Shown: positions 1 to 8,740, numbered from the stretch's first letter. The stretch: DNA of 64,000 nt from Candidatus Binatia bacterium (GCA_026004215.1 BPIR01000002.1:981844-1045843); one strand, 5' to 3'. Numbers and translations: made by a program. Notes: generated by a model not told the origin, from the letters alone.

Positions 1-1209
1 TTGCAACGAATAGGCGAGATAGTCGAGGGTGTACGTGGTCACCCGGCAGGAAGTATCGGCAAAGCGTTCCTCGCGCATGTCGTCCACGGCGCCGCAGTGC
101 ACGCAGACGCGTTGCGGCGGCAGGTGGCCGGTTTGACAGCGCTGGCAACGGGAGCCCACGAACGCCATCTTCCACCGCTCATGCCTGCGCATGACCGGTG
201 CCGCCGGCCGCTCCGGGTCGGGACGCCGCGGTGGCTCGAACGGTAAAATACCGCGCCACTTGAGGTACGTGGGATAAGCAAGGTCGTTGCGTTTGGAGTC
301 GATCCAGCGCTGCACTGGTCGCGGTTTGGGAGCAGACCGGATTCGCTCCGTCACTTCGAACACCAGTGCATCCACCCCGTCCGCCTCGCTCACCACGAGG
401 ATGCGATCACCCGGCTGCGCGCGATCGAGTACCGACGCCAAAACGAGACCAGCGTGGGCGCAGCCGCAACGGCCGATACTCTGCGTCAATGCGTCGGCAA
501 CTTTCCCGGGCTCGATGCCCAATGCGCGCGGCAACTGTGCCAGCGTGCGCGGATTGACGCCATCGAGCACGACGTGGCTGAGAGACTGAGGTTGCACTCC
601 AGCGGCCGCCAGCGCTTGTTTGGTGGTGTCCACCACCGCGGGACCGAGGGTTTCTGCAGCAAACCGTTCTTCCCACGATCGCGGAAAGCGTTCCTCGGGA
701 ATGCGCCAAACGTCGAGAATTTCCACCGTGCGCGCTGCCTTGCCGACGAGGCGCGCGATGGCTTCACTGTCCGGCCCCAACACGAACGCCACCCCCGCAT
801 CGCCCCCTTGGGCCTCGCGTATGCCGCCCGGAGCGCCGACGGAGACGTCACTGGCGCACACCAAAACCCTTTGGCCCGCCTGCGCCAAGTCTAGCCCCAA
901 GGCCACGGCCGAAGCGCCGGCACGGGTAGTGGCCGAGAGCTCGAAGGCGGCGACCGACTCGGGCAAGTCCAGCGCTGCCTGCACCGTAGCAGCATTGAGT
1001 TTCTCCGCGTACGGCGGACTCGTAGTGGCAAAGATGAGCGTGTCCACGCTGAGTCCTCCACGCAATGCATCGCGCCCCGCTTCGACCGCGAGCGAAGCCG
1101 CGTCTTCGTCGTAGCTGGCCACGGCGCGTTCCCCGCGGCCCGCACCGATCGCCTGACGCTGCAAGCGAAAGTATGGAATGTAGCTACCGTACCGAACGAT
1201 TCCGGCCAA
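1..1209 (-). CDS. HMG-CoA synthase-like protein with C-terminal zinc ribbon/OB-fold (partial)
   Basis: The C-terminus is cut by the left window edge; 403 codons are visible. Start is a TTG with AAAGGAGG a few bases upstream, giving MAGIVRYGSYIPYFRLQ, typical of the PksG/archaeal-type hydroxymethylglutaryl-CoA synthase family (thiolase fold). The thiolase-like part fills about residues 1-320. It is followed by a zinc ribbon with CQRC and CVHC pairs and the beginning of a DUF35-type OB fold. The position where true synthases carry the acyl-accepting Cys reads FELSATTRAGASA, so I see no nucleophile there. The family is known for acyl-CoA chemistry; the exact reaction is unknown. It is the last visible gene of a minus-strand run with carbonic anhydrase, dehydratase and SDR genes. 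Family assignment is good, function is not. Confidence 0.8.
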   Translation of the reverse strand, partial: MAGIVRYGSYIPYFRLQRQAIGAGRGERAVASYDEDAASLAVEAGRDALRGGLSVDTLIFATTSPPYAEKLNAATVQAALDLPESVAAFELSATTRAGASAVALGLDLAQAGQRVLVCASDVSVGAPGGIREAQGGDAGVAFVLGPDSEAIARLVGKAARTVEILDVWRIPEERFPRSWEERFAAETLGPAVVDTTKQALAAAGVQPQSLSHVVLDGVNPRTLAQLPRALGIEPGKVADALTQSIGRCGCAHAGLVLASVLDRAQPGDRILVVSEADGVDALVFEVTERIRSAPKPRPVQRWIDSKRNDLAYPTYLKWRGILPFEPPRRPDPERPAAPVMRRHERWKMAFVGSRCQRCQTGHLPPQRVCVHCGAVDDMREERFADTSCRVTTYTLDYLAYSLQ

Positions 1210-1287
1210 GCGAGCTTCCTCCTTTTGTCGCGTCGAAATTCGCGGCCATTGTACGCGCCGCCGCTTTTCGGGCAACCCTCGCCGACT

Positions 1288-1923
1288 TCAAGCGCAGAGG
1301 CGGTAAATTGGGGGCACCTGCGCGGCAGCCTGGGTGCTCACTCCGAGGTCGTGCAAGAGACCGTCCCGAATGTCGTAAATCAGGCCGTGGACAGTGAGCT
1401 CCTGCCCGCTCGCCCACGCTTTTTGCACGATCGTCGTGTGGCAGGTGTTTGCCACTTGCTGGCGGACATTGAGCTCGCACAACCGCCGCAGCCGCGCGGG
1501 CTCGTCGAGCGCATCCAACTCTGCCGCGTGCTGCAGGTACAAGTCTTTGATGCAGCGCAGCCAGTTGTCGATCAGGCCGAGCTCCCCGTGGCCCATCGCG
1601 TGAGCCACGCCACCGCAGCCGTAGTGCCCGCACACGATGATGTGCTTCACCCGCAAAACTTCCACTGCGTATTGCAACACCGACAGGCAATTGAGATCGG
1701 CGTGCAAGACAATGTTCGCGACATTGCGATGGACGAAGATTTCTCCGGGCAAAAGCCCGACAATCTCGTTCGCTGGAACGCGGCTATCCGCACAGCCGAT
1801 CCATAAATACTGCGGGGCCTGCTGGCGCGACAGGCGCAAAAAGAATTCCGGGTCGCGCTGGGTCATCGAGGCTGCCCATTTGCGATTGTTTTCGAACAGC
1901 ACCTGCAACGAATCTGCCGTCAT
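1288..1923 (-). CDS. can: Beta-class carbonic anhydrase
   Basis: A 211-residue protein that interconverts CO2 and bicarbonate in the cytoplasm. The zinc site of beta carbonic anhydrases is complete: C44 and D46 in CADSR, with the Asp-Arg dyad D46/R48, and H100 and C103 in GHYGCGG. Length and spacing match the E. coli Can type. The ATG was chosen because AGGAGGAAGC lies directly upstream; the reading frame extends further upstream but overlaps the dehydratase gene. The gene starts 8 nt after the stop of the dehydratase gene, so the two are probably cotranscribed. Confidence 0.95.
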   Translation of the reverse strand: MTADSLQVLFENNRKWAASMTQRDPEFFLRLSRQQAPQYLWIGCADSRVPANEIVGLLPGEIFVHRNVANIVLHADLNCLSVLQYAVEVLRVKHIIVCGHYGCGGVAHAMGHGELGLIDNWLRCIKDLYLQHAAELDALDEPARLRRLCELNVRQQVANTCHTTIVQKAWASGQELTVHGLIYDIRDGLLHDLGVSTQAAAQVPPIYRLCA

Positions 1924-1931
1924 GCTTCCTC

Positions 1932-2924
1932 CTATTGGGTGAGATTGTTGCCGGCCGCAGTCAGCGGCCCTTCGTTCCATGGTAAGCGATCGAGGTCCAC
2001 GTTGCCGCCGGTCAAAATGACGACAACCCGCTGCCCGCGGCGGATCCGATCGAGCGGCGGCTGGAAGAGAGCCGCAAACGCAACGGCTGCGCTCGGTTCG
2101 ACGAGCCACTTCGTGCGCTCCCACAATTGGCGCATGGCTCGCACGATGGCTTCCTCCGGAACGAGCACGACGCTGTCGAGATGCGCTCGTAATATGCCGA
2201 AGGTGCGCTCGCTCAATTGTGCTCGCAAGCCATCGGCGATCGTCACGGGGCGGTCGCATCTTTGTAGGATACCGCTTCGCAGTGACTGTGCTGCATCGCC
2301 AGCCCCTTCCGGTTCGGCAGCAAAAATTCGAACGGTAGGCTTCAAAGCGTGGATTGCCACCGACACCCCGCTGGCGAGTCCGCCGCCGCCCACGGGAACC
2401 ACGACAATGTCCACGTCGGGCAACTGTTCCAGTAGCTCGAGACCAACCGTACCTTGTCCCGCGATCACGCGCGGGTCGTCGTAGGGGTGGATCAAGTGCG
2501 CGCCTGTTCGGCGCTGCACTTCTGCAGCGACACGTTCGCGATCGGCCATGGTGGCAGCGCAGTGAAGGACTTCTGCGCCGTACGCGCGCGTTGCTTCTTC
2601 CTTGCACCGTGCCGAGTTGCGGGGCATGACGACAAACGCCGGTGCGCCGCGCAGTCGTGCCGCGCGGGCCACTGCCTGGGCATGGTTTCCGGAGCTATGC
2701 GTCACCACGCCGCGAGACAAGGCATCCGCCGGCAAGGAAAATACCGCATTGCAGGCCCCGCGGAATTTAAACGAGCCGGTGCGTTGAAACTGCTCGCACT
2801 TGAACCACAGTTGGCAATGCGCCGCGTCGCTCAAACCCGCACAGGAAAGGAGGGGGGTGCGATGGATCGAGGCAGCGATGCGTCCGGCGGCTTCGCGAAC
2901 GTCGGCTAATGTGATTTCCGGCAT
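1932..2924 (-). CDS. Fold-type II PLP threonine/serine dehydratase (or serine racemase)
   Basis: A 330-residue PLP enzyme of the threonine dehydratase/serine racemase family. The PLP-lysine is in GSFKFRGA (K53), the substrate loop is SSGNHAQ, and the phosphate-binding glycine loop is VGGGGLASG. There is no C-terminal ACT domain, so it is not the isoleucine-feedback biosynthetic form; a catabolic dehydratase or racemase is more likely. ATG at 2924 gives MPEITLADV; a GTG five codons upstream is an alternative, and neither has a good Shine-Dalgarno. It lies between the SDR gene and carbonic anhydrase in the same direction. Whether it prefers serine, threonine or hydroxyaspartate cannot be told from sequence. 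Confidence 0.88.
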   Translation of the reverse strand: MPEITLADVREAAGRIAASIHRTPLLSCAGLSDAAHCQLWFKCEQFQRTGSFKFRGACNAVFSLPADALSRGVVTHSSGNHAQAVARAARLRGAPAFVVMPRNSARCKEEATRAYGAEVLHCAATMADRERVAAEVQRRTGAHLIHPYDDPRVIAGQGTVGLELLEQLPDVDIVVVPVGGGGLASGVSVAIHALKPTVRIFAAEPEGAGDAAQSLRSGILQRCDRPVTIADGLRAQLSERTFGILRAHLDSVVLVPEEAIVRAMRQLWERTKWLVEPSAAVAFAALFQPPLDRIRRGQRVVVILTGGNVDLDRLPWNEGPLTAAGNNLTQ

Positions 2925-2954
2925 TGCTGTATGCGGCACGGCAAGGGAGCGAGC

Positions 2955-3797
2955 CTAGAAGGCCTCTGGGTCCCACATGGGAGTCCAGTTGTCGAGCGAC
3001 AACGCGCCGTCTACCACGAGCACGGCACCATTGATGTAACGTGCGGCCGGGGAGCATAAGAAAACTACAGCAGCGGCGATCTCCTCGGGGTCTGCTAGGC
3101 GGTGTGCTGGAATGTCGCGCACGGCCAAGGCCTCGTAATCGCTGACTTCCGCGCGGCTGAACTCTTCTTCCCGCAAACCACGGGTGGAAACGGTGCCCGG
3201 CGCCAGGGCATTGACGGTCACGCCGCGCCGAGCCCAGTAGTACGCAAGGGTGCGGGTCAAGTTGACCACTCCTGCCCGTGCCGCCCCGGAGTGCGCAAAG
3301 GCGGGGGCGCCGCGCTCGAAGGAATAAATGTGAACGATATTGACCACTGCCCCGAAGCCGCGCTCGATCATGTGGCGGCCGACCCGATTCAACATATTCC
3401 AGGTGCCATTGAGGTTGAGGTCCACCACCGCCCGCCACCCGCGGTCGCTAATGTCCAGCGGGCGCGCGGGGAACTGGCCGCCGGCATTGTTCACCAGGAA
3501 GTCAATGGCGCCAAAGCGTTGGAGCGATCGCGCCACGAGGTTTTCCACTTGGTTCACTTCACGAATATTTGTGGGTACGGCCAAAGCCTCGGCGCCGAGC
3601 TCTGCGATATCCCGAGCGGTTTGCTCTAGAAGATCGGGGGTGCGAGCCGCGACAATGACGTTGGCACCGAGTCTGGCAAAAGCGAGCGCGATGGCGCGCC
3701 CGATGCCTCGGCCACCGCCCGTCACCAGCGCAGTCCGCCCGCGAAACAAGTCCGGGGCGAATACCGTGAGAGCCGGATGGAGTTCGGCCTTACTCAC
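2955..3797 (-). CDS. SDR oxidoreductase, peroxisomal trans-2-enoyl-CoA reductase-like
   Basis: A 280-residue short-chain dehydrogenase with the NAD(P) motif TGGGRGIG and the NNAG motif. The usual catalytic Y-x3-K is absent; instead there is AHSGAARAGVVNLTRTLA, very like the HSGAARAG segment of PECR-type enoyl-CoA reductases. The Tyr that normally follows AGV in that family is Val here. I therefore favour an enoyl-CoA or dienoyl-CoA reductase-like role in fatty acid metabolism, with an altered active site. Start is GTG, overlapping the stop of the upstream gene by 8 nt (GTGAGTAA), with GGGGAG about 11 nt upstream. This suggests translational coupling. Confidence 0.85.
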   Translation of the reverse strand: MSKAELHPALTVFAPDLFRGRTALVTGGGRGIGRAIALAFARLGANVIVAARTPDLLEQTARDIAELGAEALAVPTNIREVNQVENLVARSLQRFGAIDFLVNNAGGQFPARPLDISDRGWRAVVDLNLNGTWNMLNRVGRHMIERGFGAVVNIVHIYSFERGAPAFAHSGAARAGVVNLTRTLAYYWARRGVTVNALAPGTVSTRGLREEEFSRAEVSDYEALAVRDIPAHRLADPEEIAAAVVFLCSPAARYINGAVLVVDGALSLDNWTPMWDPEAF

Positions 3798-4623
3798 AGT
3801 TCTGGCAACTCCCCGCTGGCGACGCCGCGCCGGCCCGCTCGACCGGGATGGCTTTCCACCCCGCTGGCACCTGGAACTCCGCGGCATCCCAGGTCTTGGG
3901 TGTGAACGACACGAGTTCGCGGATTACGTACTCTTTCGGTGACAGTGCCTGAACACGTATGGGCACTCCCTCCTGCATCGCACGGCCGATCGCCCATTGG
4001 TCGAGCGTTTCAGGTTCCGACTTCACAGCCAGTTGTAAATCCGCGATCCGCTTCATGACGGGCGCCAGGGCCGCGGGTTCCGATGCGATCCAAAGCCAGG
4101 CCGTACCGCCGGAGGCCTGCATCCGGTAACCGCGAGTGCGAAATCCGTGGATCGTCAGCTCGCGGCCCAGAGGTTCCAACTGGGAAAGCGGGGTCGGCCT
4201 TCTCGCTGGATCATTTGGCTTGCGCCACTCCACATACGCCCGTTCTTTTGGGTGCATCCATTGCATCGATGTGTTGGCGAGATCCACGAGCACGTAGCCG
4301 CCCCCTGAGCCCACGCCGTCGAGGCGCAGGCGCTGCCCGCGGAGGCGGAATTCACTTTCCTCCAGTTGGACACCGCTATCCGGCCGGTTCGCCAGCGCCA
4401 GGAAACGCTCGATCGGGACGGCAAAGACTGTGTCGGCTTCCGTGGCTTCGCCGCCGAGGATGGTCACTAAGCGGCTCGTCTCCACTCGTAGCACGCGTAC
4501 CCGCACCAGGCCGCTGGCCTCGGCTTTGGGTTGCGCATCGCTGGCGCCCGCAAGCGCACAGGTTGCGGCAACCAGGAAGAGCGCGACGCACGAAGTCCGC
4601 CGGGGCTGCAAACGGGTCCGCAT
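3790..4623 (-). CDS. Hypothetical secreted protein
   Basis: A 277-residue protein with an N-terminal signal peptide: basic MRTRLQPRR, then a hydrophobic stretch ending near residue 30 (cleavage around GASDAQ). The rest looks like a soluble beta-rich domain with no motif I recognise. It ends in a CQNC pair at the extreme C-terminus (GSCQNCE), which could be redox-active or metal-binding. The repeated pattern of short beta strands such as YRMQASGGTAWLWIASEP is reminiscent of DUF4412-like periplasmic proteins, but that is weak. It is first in a minus-strand run and overlaps the following SDR gene by 8 nt. Confidence 0.75.
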   Translation of the reverse strand: MRTRLQPRRTSCVALFLVAATCALAGASDAQPKAEASGLVRVRVLRVETSRLVTILGGEATEADTVFAVPIERFLALANRPDSGVQLEESEFRLRGQRLRLDGVGSGGGYVLVDLANTSMQWMHPKERAYVEWRKPNDPARRPTPLSQLEPLGRELTIHGFRTRGYRMQASGGTAWLWIASEPAALAPVMKRIADLQLAVKSEPETLDQWAIGRAMQEGVPIRVQALSPKEYVIRELVSFTPKTWDAAEFQVPAGWKAIPVERAGAASPAGSCQNCE

Positions 4624-4798
4624 ATGCTTGGCCCTTTAGCACGGCGCTGGCGTTGGACTCCAGACGAAATCCCTTCGCTCATGCTGTGCCTCGAGGAAGT
4701 GCAAGAGCGTGGCCTTAGGGAATCCGGCAGGTAGCGAGGCTTTGGGCTTCGCAAAAATCTCCGTGGAGGCTGGCGCGCCCCCGGGGAGACTTTTACGT

Positions 4799-4826
4799 TT
4801 GCGGGTTGCCGACGAACGTTTAGTAT
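4799..4826 (+). promoter_or_regulatory. Putative sigma-70 promoter for the rhodanese gene
   Basis: TTGCGG at 4799-4804 and TAGTAT at 4821-4826 are 16 bp apart in the intergenic region. This would start transcription about 25 nt upstream of the rhodanese GTG. Assigned by eye only. Confidence 0.4.
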
Positions 4827-4857
4827 GGGCAGCACGGCTGCCGGAGGAGGCCTACCG

Positions 4858-5226
4858 GTGAAACACTCTCCTGGGTTTCTGCGGCTTGTGGACAATGCGC
4901 GAAAAAACATTCGCGAAGTGAGCATCGAAGAAGTCAAAGGGATGATCGAGCGCGGCGAGGAGTTCGTGCTTCTGGATGTGCGCGAGCACGGTGAGTGGAT
5001 GCAAGGGCATCTCCCCCGCGCTCGGCACCTTTGCAAGGGCGTGTTGGAACGCGACATCGAGGCGTTGTGCCCCGATGCCGCAACTCCCATCGTGCTTTAT
5101 TGCGGCGGCGGCTACCGTTCGGCATTAGCGGCGGAAAGCTTGCAGCGAATGGGCTACACGCGGGTGGCTTCCATGTGGGGCGGCTGGCGCGCGTGGTTGG
5201 AAGCGGGTTATCCCGTCGAGAAGTGA
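4858..5226 (+). CDS. Rhodanese-like domain protein
   Basis: A 122-residue single-domain rhodanese (sulfurtransferase fold). The active-site loop is CGGGYRS with catalytic C82; LLDVREHGEW and GHLPRARHL are the usual family signatures. The GTG at 4858 was chosen because GGAGGAGG lies 7 nt upstream; an ATG at 4825 in the same frame has no ribosome-binding site. No signal peptide or membrane segment, so it is cytoplasmic. It may carry persulfide for detoxification or cofactor sulfur, but the partner is unknown. It converges with ispH. Confidence 0.88.
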   Translation: MKHSPGFLRLVDNARKNIREVSIEEVKGMIERGEEFVLLDVREHGEWMQGHLPRARHLCKGVLERDIEALCPDAATPIVLYCGGGYRSALAAESLQRMGYTRVASMWGGWRAWLEAGYPVEK

Positions 5227-5262
5227 GCGTCCGCGCCGACGCGGTGGAGCCCGCCGGCTCAC

Positions 5263-6204
5263 TCACGCGTGCCGCAACGCCCGAGGTAGGGGAAAGGCAA
5301 CGTTTTCTCGCACGACTTCTACCGTTTCCACCCGAGAGAACCCCAGCCTCGCCAAGTAATCCAAGGTGTCGTGCACCAAGTATTCGGGTGTCGACGCGCC
5401 CGCGGTAAGCCCTACCGTGTGGATGCCCGTCAGCCAATGCAAGGCAATGTGCTCGGCCTGTTCAATGAGCCGCGCGCTCGCCCCCTCTTTGGCGGCGACC
5501 TCCACCAACCGATTGGCGTTGCTCGAAGTCACAGAGCCCAGAACGAGCACCAAAGGCGCGCGGCGTGCCAGTTCTTTCACGGCGAGCTGGCGGTTTTGGG
5601 TGGCGTAACAAATGTCCTCCCGAGGGGGCAGGCGAATCGTGGGAAAGCGCTTCTGGAGCGCGCTGAGGATCTCTTTGGTATCGTCTACGGAAAGAGTTGT
5701 TTGGGTGACCACCGCGAGTTTATCCGGCTGCCGCACTTCGAGCCGTTTCACATCTTCGAGGTTCTCGACGAGGTACATTTGCCCGGGGGCATGCCCCATC
5801 GTGCCTTCGACTTCGACGTGGCCGCGGTGACCGATCATGATGATTTCGTAGCCCGCACGCGCGCATCGAAGCACTTGCAAGTGCACCTTGGTCACCAGCG
5901 GGCAGGTGGCATCGATGATCCGTAGCTTGCGTGCTTTGGCTTCTGCGCGCACAGCAGGCGAAACACCATGGGCACTAAAGATCACGATCGCCTCTTCCGG
6001 CACTTTCGCCAGATCGTCGACGAAGCGTGCGCCGGCTGCCCGGAGTTCGTCGACCACGTGGCGGTTGTGTACGATCTCGTGGCGAACCCAAACCGGAGCC
6101 CCGTACCGCTCGAGTACCAGCCGCACGATTTCGATGGCATACGATACGCCGGCACAGAAGCCGCGCGGGCTGGCCAGCAGCACGGTTCCGTTGACGGGCG
6201 CCAT
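5263..6204 (-). CDS. ispH: 4-hydroxy-3-methylbut-2-enyl diphosphate reductase
   Basis: IspH makes IPP and DMAPP in the last step of the MEP isoprenoid pathway and carries a [4Fe-4S] cluster. The three cluster cysteines are visible: C17 in GFCAGV, C101 in ATCPLV and C199 in DICYAT. The catalytic H129/E131 pair is in GHVEVEGT and the TTLSVDDT segment is intact. With the ATG at 6204 the protein has 313 residues, the usual length; TTGAGGG precedes it. Longer in-frame starts add an unconserved leader and are rejected. The MEP pathway fits a bacterium without mevalonate genes, although an HMG-CoA-synthase-like protein sits nearby. Confidence 0.96.
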   Translation of the reverse strand: MAPVNGTVLLASPRGFCAGVSYAIEIVRLVLERYGAPVWVRHEIVHNRHVVDELRAAGARFVDDLAKVPEEAIVIFSAHGVSPAVRAEAKARKLRIIDATCPLVTKVHLQVLRCARAGYEIIMIGHRGHVEVEGTMGHAPGQMYLVENLEDVKRLEVRQPDKLAVVTQTTLSVDDTKEILSALQKRFPTIRLPPREDICYATQNRQLAVKELARRAPLVLVLGSVTSSNANRLVEVAAKEGASARLIEQAEHIALHWLTGIHTVGLTAGASTPEYLVHDTLDYLARLGFSRVETVEVVRENVAFPLPRALRHA

Positions 6205-6395
6205 GACCCTCAAACTGGCAGGCTGCGGGCTCGGGTTCAAGCCGCGCCCGATATGGTTCGGGCTACCGGCGCGGGTTCCCGAGGCTGCGAACGACCGCGG
6301 ATGTCCCGGTATCGCGACTGGTAGCTTTGTCCGAGAACCGTTAGGCAGGAGAGCACACAAAACTCGGCACACATGTTGATAACCAGGGCCAGATC

Positions 6396-6848
6396 ATGCG
6401 CGTGCGGGATTTGATGCAAACAGAGGTCGTGACACTCGACGGAAAAGATCGTCTCGATTTAGCGGATTCGCTGATGCGACTCGGCCGGATCCGCCACATG
6501 CCGGTCGTCGACGACGGTAAACTCGTCGGCATCCTTTCCCAACGTGATTTGTTCCGCGCCGCCATTTCCACAGCCTTGCATTTGCGGCCCGCAGCGGAAC
6601 GGGAGTGGCTCGCGAAAATCCCCGTGCGCGAAGTGATGACGACCCCGGTCATTACGGCAACCCCCGACATGCCTGTACGCGAGGCCGTGCAACTCATGCT
6701 CGAACACAAGATCGGTTGTTTGCCAGTGGTCGAAAAAGGGGGGCTGGTTGGCCTAGTGAGCGAGACCGATTTTTTACGCTACCTGGCCCACCTTCTGGAC
6801 CTGTGGGACACCAAGCAAGATTTGCCCGGGCTCGAGGAGCCCGAATAG
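6396..6848 (+). CDS. Two-CBS-domain protein
   Basis: A 150-residue protein made almost only of a CBS pair, each repeat starting with a VRDLM or VREVM helix (about residues 3-60 and 77-135). CBS pairs bind adenine nucleotides and act as sensors. The phrases HMPVVDDGKLVGILSQRD and GCLPVVEKGGLVGLVSETD mark the two domains. It ends 24 nt before the sigma-54 activator gene, so the two are probably cotranscribed. A role as an energy-state input to that regulator is possible but unproven. Confidence 0.9.
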   Translation: MRVRDLMQTEVVTLDGKDRLDLADSLMRLGRIRHMPVVDDGKLVGILSQRDLFRAAISTALHLRPAAEREWLAKIPVREVMTTPVITATPDMPVREAVQLMLEHKIGCLPVVEKGGLVGLVSETDFLRYLAHLLDLWDTKQDLPGLEEPE

Positions 6849-6872
6849 CCGGCGTGTGAAGGCAAGCAGGAT

Positions 6873-8279
6873 ATGAGTACGACACAAAAGACTTCCGGGG
6901 AGAAAGGCCGAATTCTCGTTGCAGAGGACGAAGCTGCGGTGCGCGAGAGCCTTGCCGAGGTTTTGCGCGAGGAGGGCTACGATGTTCTCGCCGTGAGCGA
7001 CGGCACGGCTGCGTTGCGCGCGCTGGAAGACAGTGAATTTGACTTGATTCTTTCGGACATCCGTATGCCCGGGGCAGATGGGCTAGAGGTCCTGCGCCGC
7101 TCGCGGGAAATCGCCCCGCAGACCCTGGTATTGCTAATGACCGCCCACGCCACCGTGGAAACCGCAGTCGAAGCCATCCGTCGCGGCGCGCAAGACTACT
7201 TGCTCAAGCCGATCATTTTCGATGACCTGCTGCACAAGATCGATCATCTGTTGACCCACCGCCGCATTGCGTGGGAAAACCAACTGCTGCGCAGTCAGGT
7301 CGAGCGCCAATGGGATTTCGAGAATCTCGTTGGGCGCTCGGCCGCGATGCGGGAGGTGATGGAGCTCGTCCGCCGAGTGGCCCCGACACCCAGTACGGTG
7401 TTGATTACTGGTGAAAGCGGTGTCGGGAAGGAAGTGGTGGCGCGCGCAATTCATCACTTCAGCGAGTACCGCGACCGCATTTTCCTGCCGGTCAACTGCG
7501 GCGCGATTCCGGAGACCCTGTTGGAAAGCCAGCTCTTCGGTCACATGCGGGGTTCGTTCACTGGAGCCGTCGCGAACCAAGAGGGTCTGTTCCAGCGCGC
7601 GCGTGGCGGCACGATTTTCCTCGATGAGATTGCCGACATGCCCGTCTCGTTGCAGGTGAAGATTTTGCGGGCGATCGAGGCGAAGGAAATTTTGCCCATT
7701 GGGGCCTCCACGCCGCTCAAAGTGGAGGTGCGCATCATCGCCGCGACCAACCACGACTTGAAAAAGGCAGTCGATGAGGGTCGTTTCCGGGAGGACCTGT
7801 ACTACCGCCTCAACGTATTCAACATCGAAATCCCACCGTTGCGCGAGCGCCGCGAGGATATCCCACTACTCGTGGAACATTTTGTCCGGCTCCACAACCG
7901 CGAGCTGAAAAAGAATTTTAAAGGTGTGGATAGTGCCACGATGAAGCTTCTCATGTCCTTGCCCTGGAAGGGAAACGTCCGCGAGCTCGATAACGTGATC
8001 GAACATGCCATGATCATCGGCAATGGCGACTGGATCACCGTGCGCGACCTGCCGCGCGCTGTGCAACAAAGCGCGGGAGTTACGGTGGAAATCCCCGATA
8101 CGGATAATTTGCGAGAAGCGGTGCGTGCTTTTGAAAAGGCGCATATTCAGTCGGTGCTCGCTAAGTGCAACCAGGAGAAGCGGCAAGCGGCCCAACGGCT
8201 CGGGGTTTCCCTCTCTTCGCTGTATCGCAAGATGGAGGAACTCGGCATTCCGCTGCAGGCGGACCGTCCGCTCGAGTGA
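6873..8279 (+). CDS. NtrC-family sigma-54-dependent response regulator
   Basis: A 468-residue activator with three domains in the usual order. The receiver domain covers residues 12-128, with phospho-acceptor D62 in LSDIRMPG and K112. The AAA+ domain covers about 150-385: Walker A GESGVGKE at 180-187 and Walker B FLDEIAD near 249-255. A Fis-type helix-turn-helix (RQAAQRLGVSLSSLYRKM) is at the C-terminus. The sigma-54 contact loop reads GSFTGA (227-232) instead of GAFTGA. No histidine kinase is adjacent, so the sensor is encoded elsewhere or replaced by the upstream CBS protein. ATG has a weak AGGA upstream. Confidence 0.96.
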   Translation: MSTTQKTSGEKGRILVAEDEAAVRESLAEVLREEGYDVLAVSDGTAALRALEDSEFDLILSDIRMPGADGLEVLRRSREIAPQTLVLLMTAHATVETAVEAIRRGAQDYLLKPIIFDDLLHKIDHLLTHRRIAWENQLLRSQVERQWDFENLVGRSAAMREVMELVRRVAPTPSTVLITGESGVGKEVVARAIHHFSEYRDRIFLPVNCGAIPETLLESQLFGHMRGSFTGAVANQEGLFQRARGGTIFLDEIADMPVSLQVKILRAIEAKEILPIGASTPLKVEVRIIAATNHDLKKAVDEGRFREDLYYRLNVFNIEIPPLRERREDIPLLVEHFVRLHNRELKKNFKGVDSATMKLLMSLPWKGNVRELDNVIEHAMIIGNGDWITVRDLPRAVQQSAGVTVEIPDTDNLREAVRAFEKAHIQSVLAKCNQEKRQAAQRLGVSLSSLYRKMEELGIPLQADRPLE

Positions 8280-8740
8280 GGTGACGCGCCCGAGGCCCGG
8301 GGGCTCCGTGATTGCGTAGCCGGAATTTGTCAGCGCACGGCGGCCGCGCGCCCGGGGAACGGGGAGCGTGGACGGGCGAGGGCATTCGCCCCTACGTGGG
8401 GTTGCAGTTCGAGATCCGTGCGCCGCTTGGGTTGACGCAACGCCGGCAAACAACGTGCAGAATTCGGTCACTGTGAACGAAGGGGCCGGCAACTCGAAGC
8501 CGCATTCGTTCGTTGTGTAAGGCGACCAGGATGTCCGCGCTCCCAGGGGGGATACGTGACGTCCCCGTCTTGGAAGAACAGCTCGTACCGGTGGAATGCA
8601 GGGCGTCGCCTTCGACGCTCTGCAGGGCCGGCGAGCGCGCTCGGCCGCCTTTCCGTTCAAGGTCGCAGGTGCAGTACCGCCCGGTTTGTCGCGAAGGTGC
8701 TGGTCCGTGTGCGCGATGACTGACGAGGTCGGTCAGCCTC
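8280..8740. other. 461-bp stretch without a supported gene
   Basis: This lies between the convergent sigma-54 activator and Cys-repeat genes. Several frames are open through it, but none has a credible start, ribosome-binding site or recognisable domain. A minus-strand frame from about 8660 down to 8400 has scattered Cys and Gly-rich pieces that could be a decayed secreted-protein gene. A small palindromic repeat lies at 8374-8391. No tRNA-like fold was seen. Confidence 0.5.
8374..8391. repeat. Short palindromic GGGCGA...TCGCCC repeat
   Basis: GGGCGA at 8374-8379 pairs with TCGCCC at 8386-8391 around a 6-nt loop, followed by CTACG. The GGGCGA/TCGCCCCTAC pattern resembles scattered palindromic repeats of many bacterial genomes. 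Only one copy was noticed in this window. It could also act as a weak terminator between the two convergent genes. Confidence 0.4.

Noticed and set aside
4531..4734. Small plus-strand frame opposite the secreted hypothetical protein
   Set aside because: No ribosome-binding site and no domain; it overlaps the start of a better-supported minus-strand gene.
6225..6250. GGTTCAAGCC motif like a tRNA T arm
   Set aside because: It is in the ispH upstream region; stem pairing fails on both strands.
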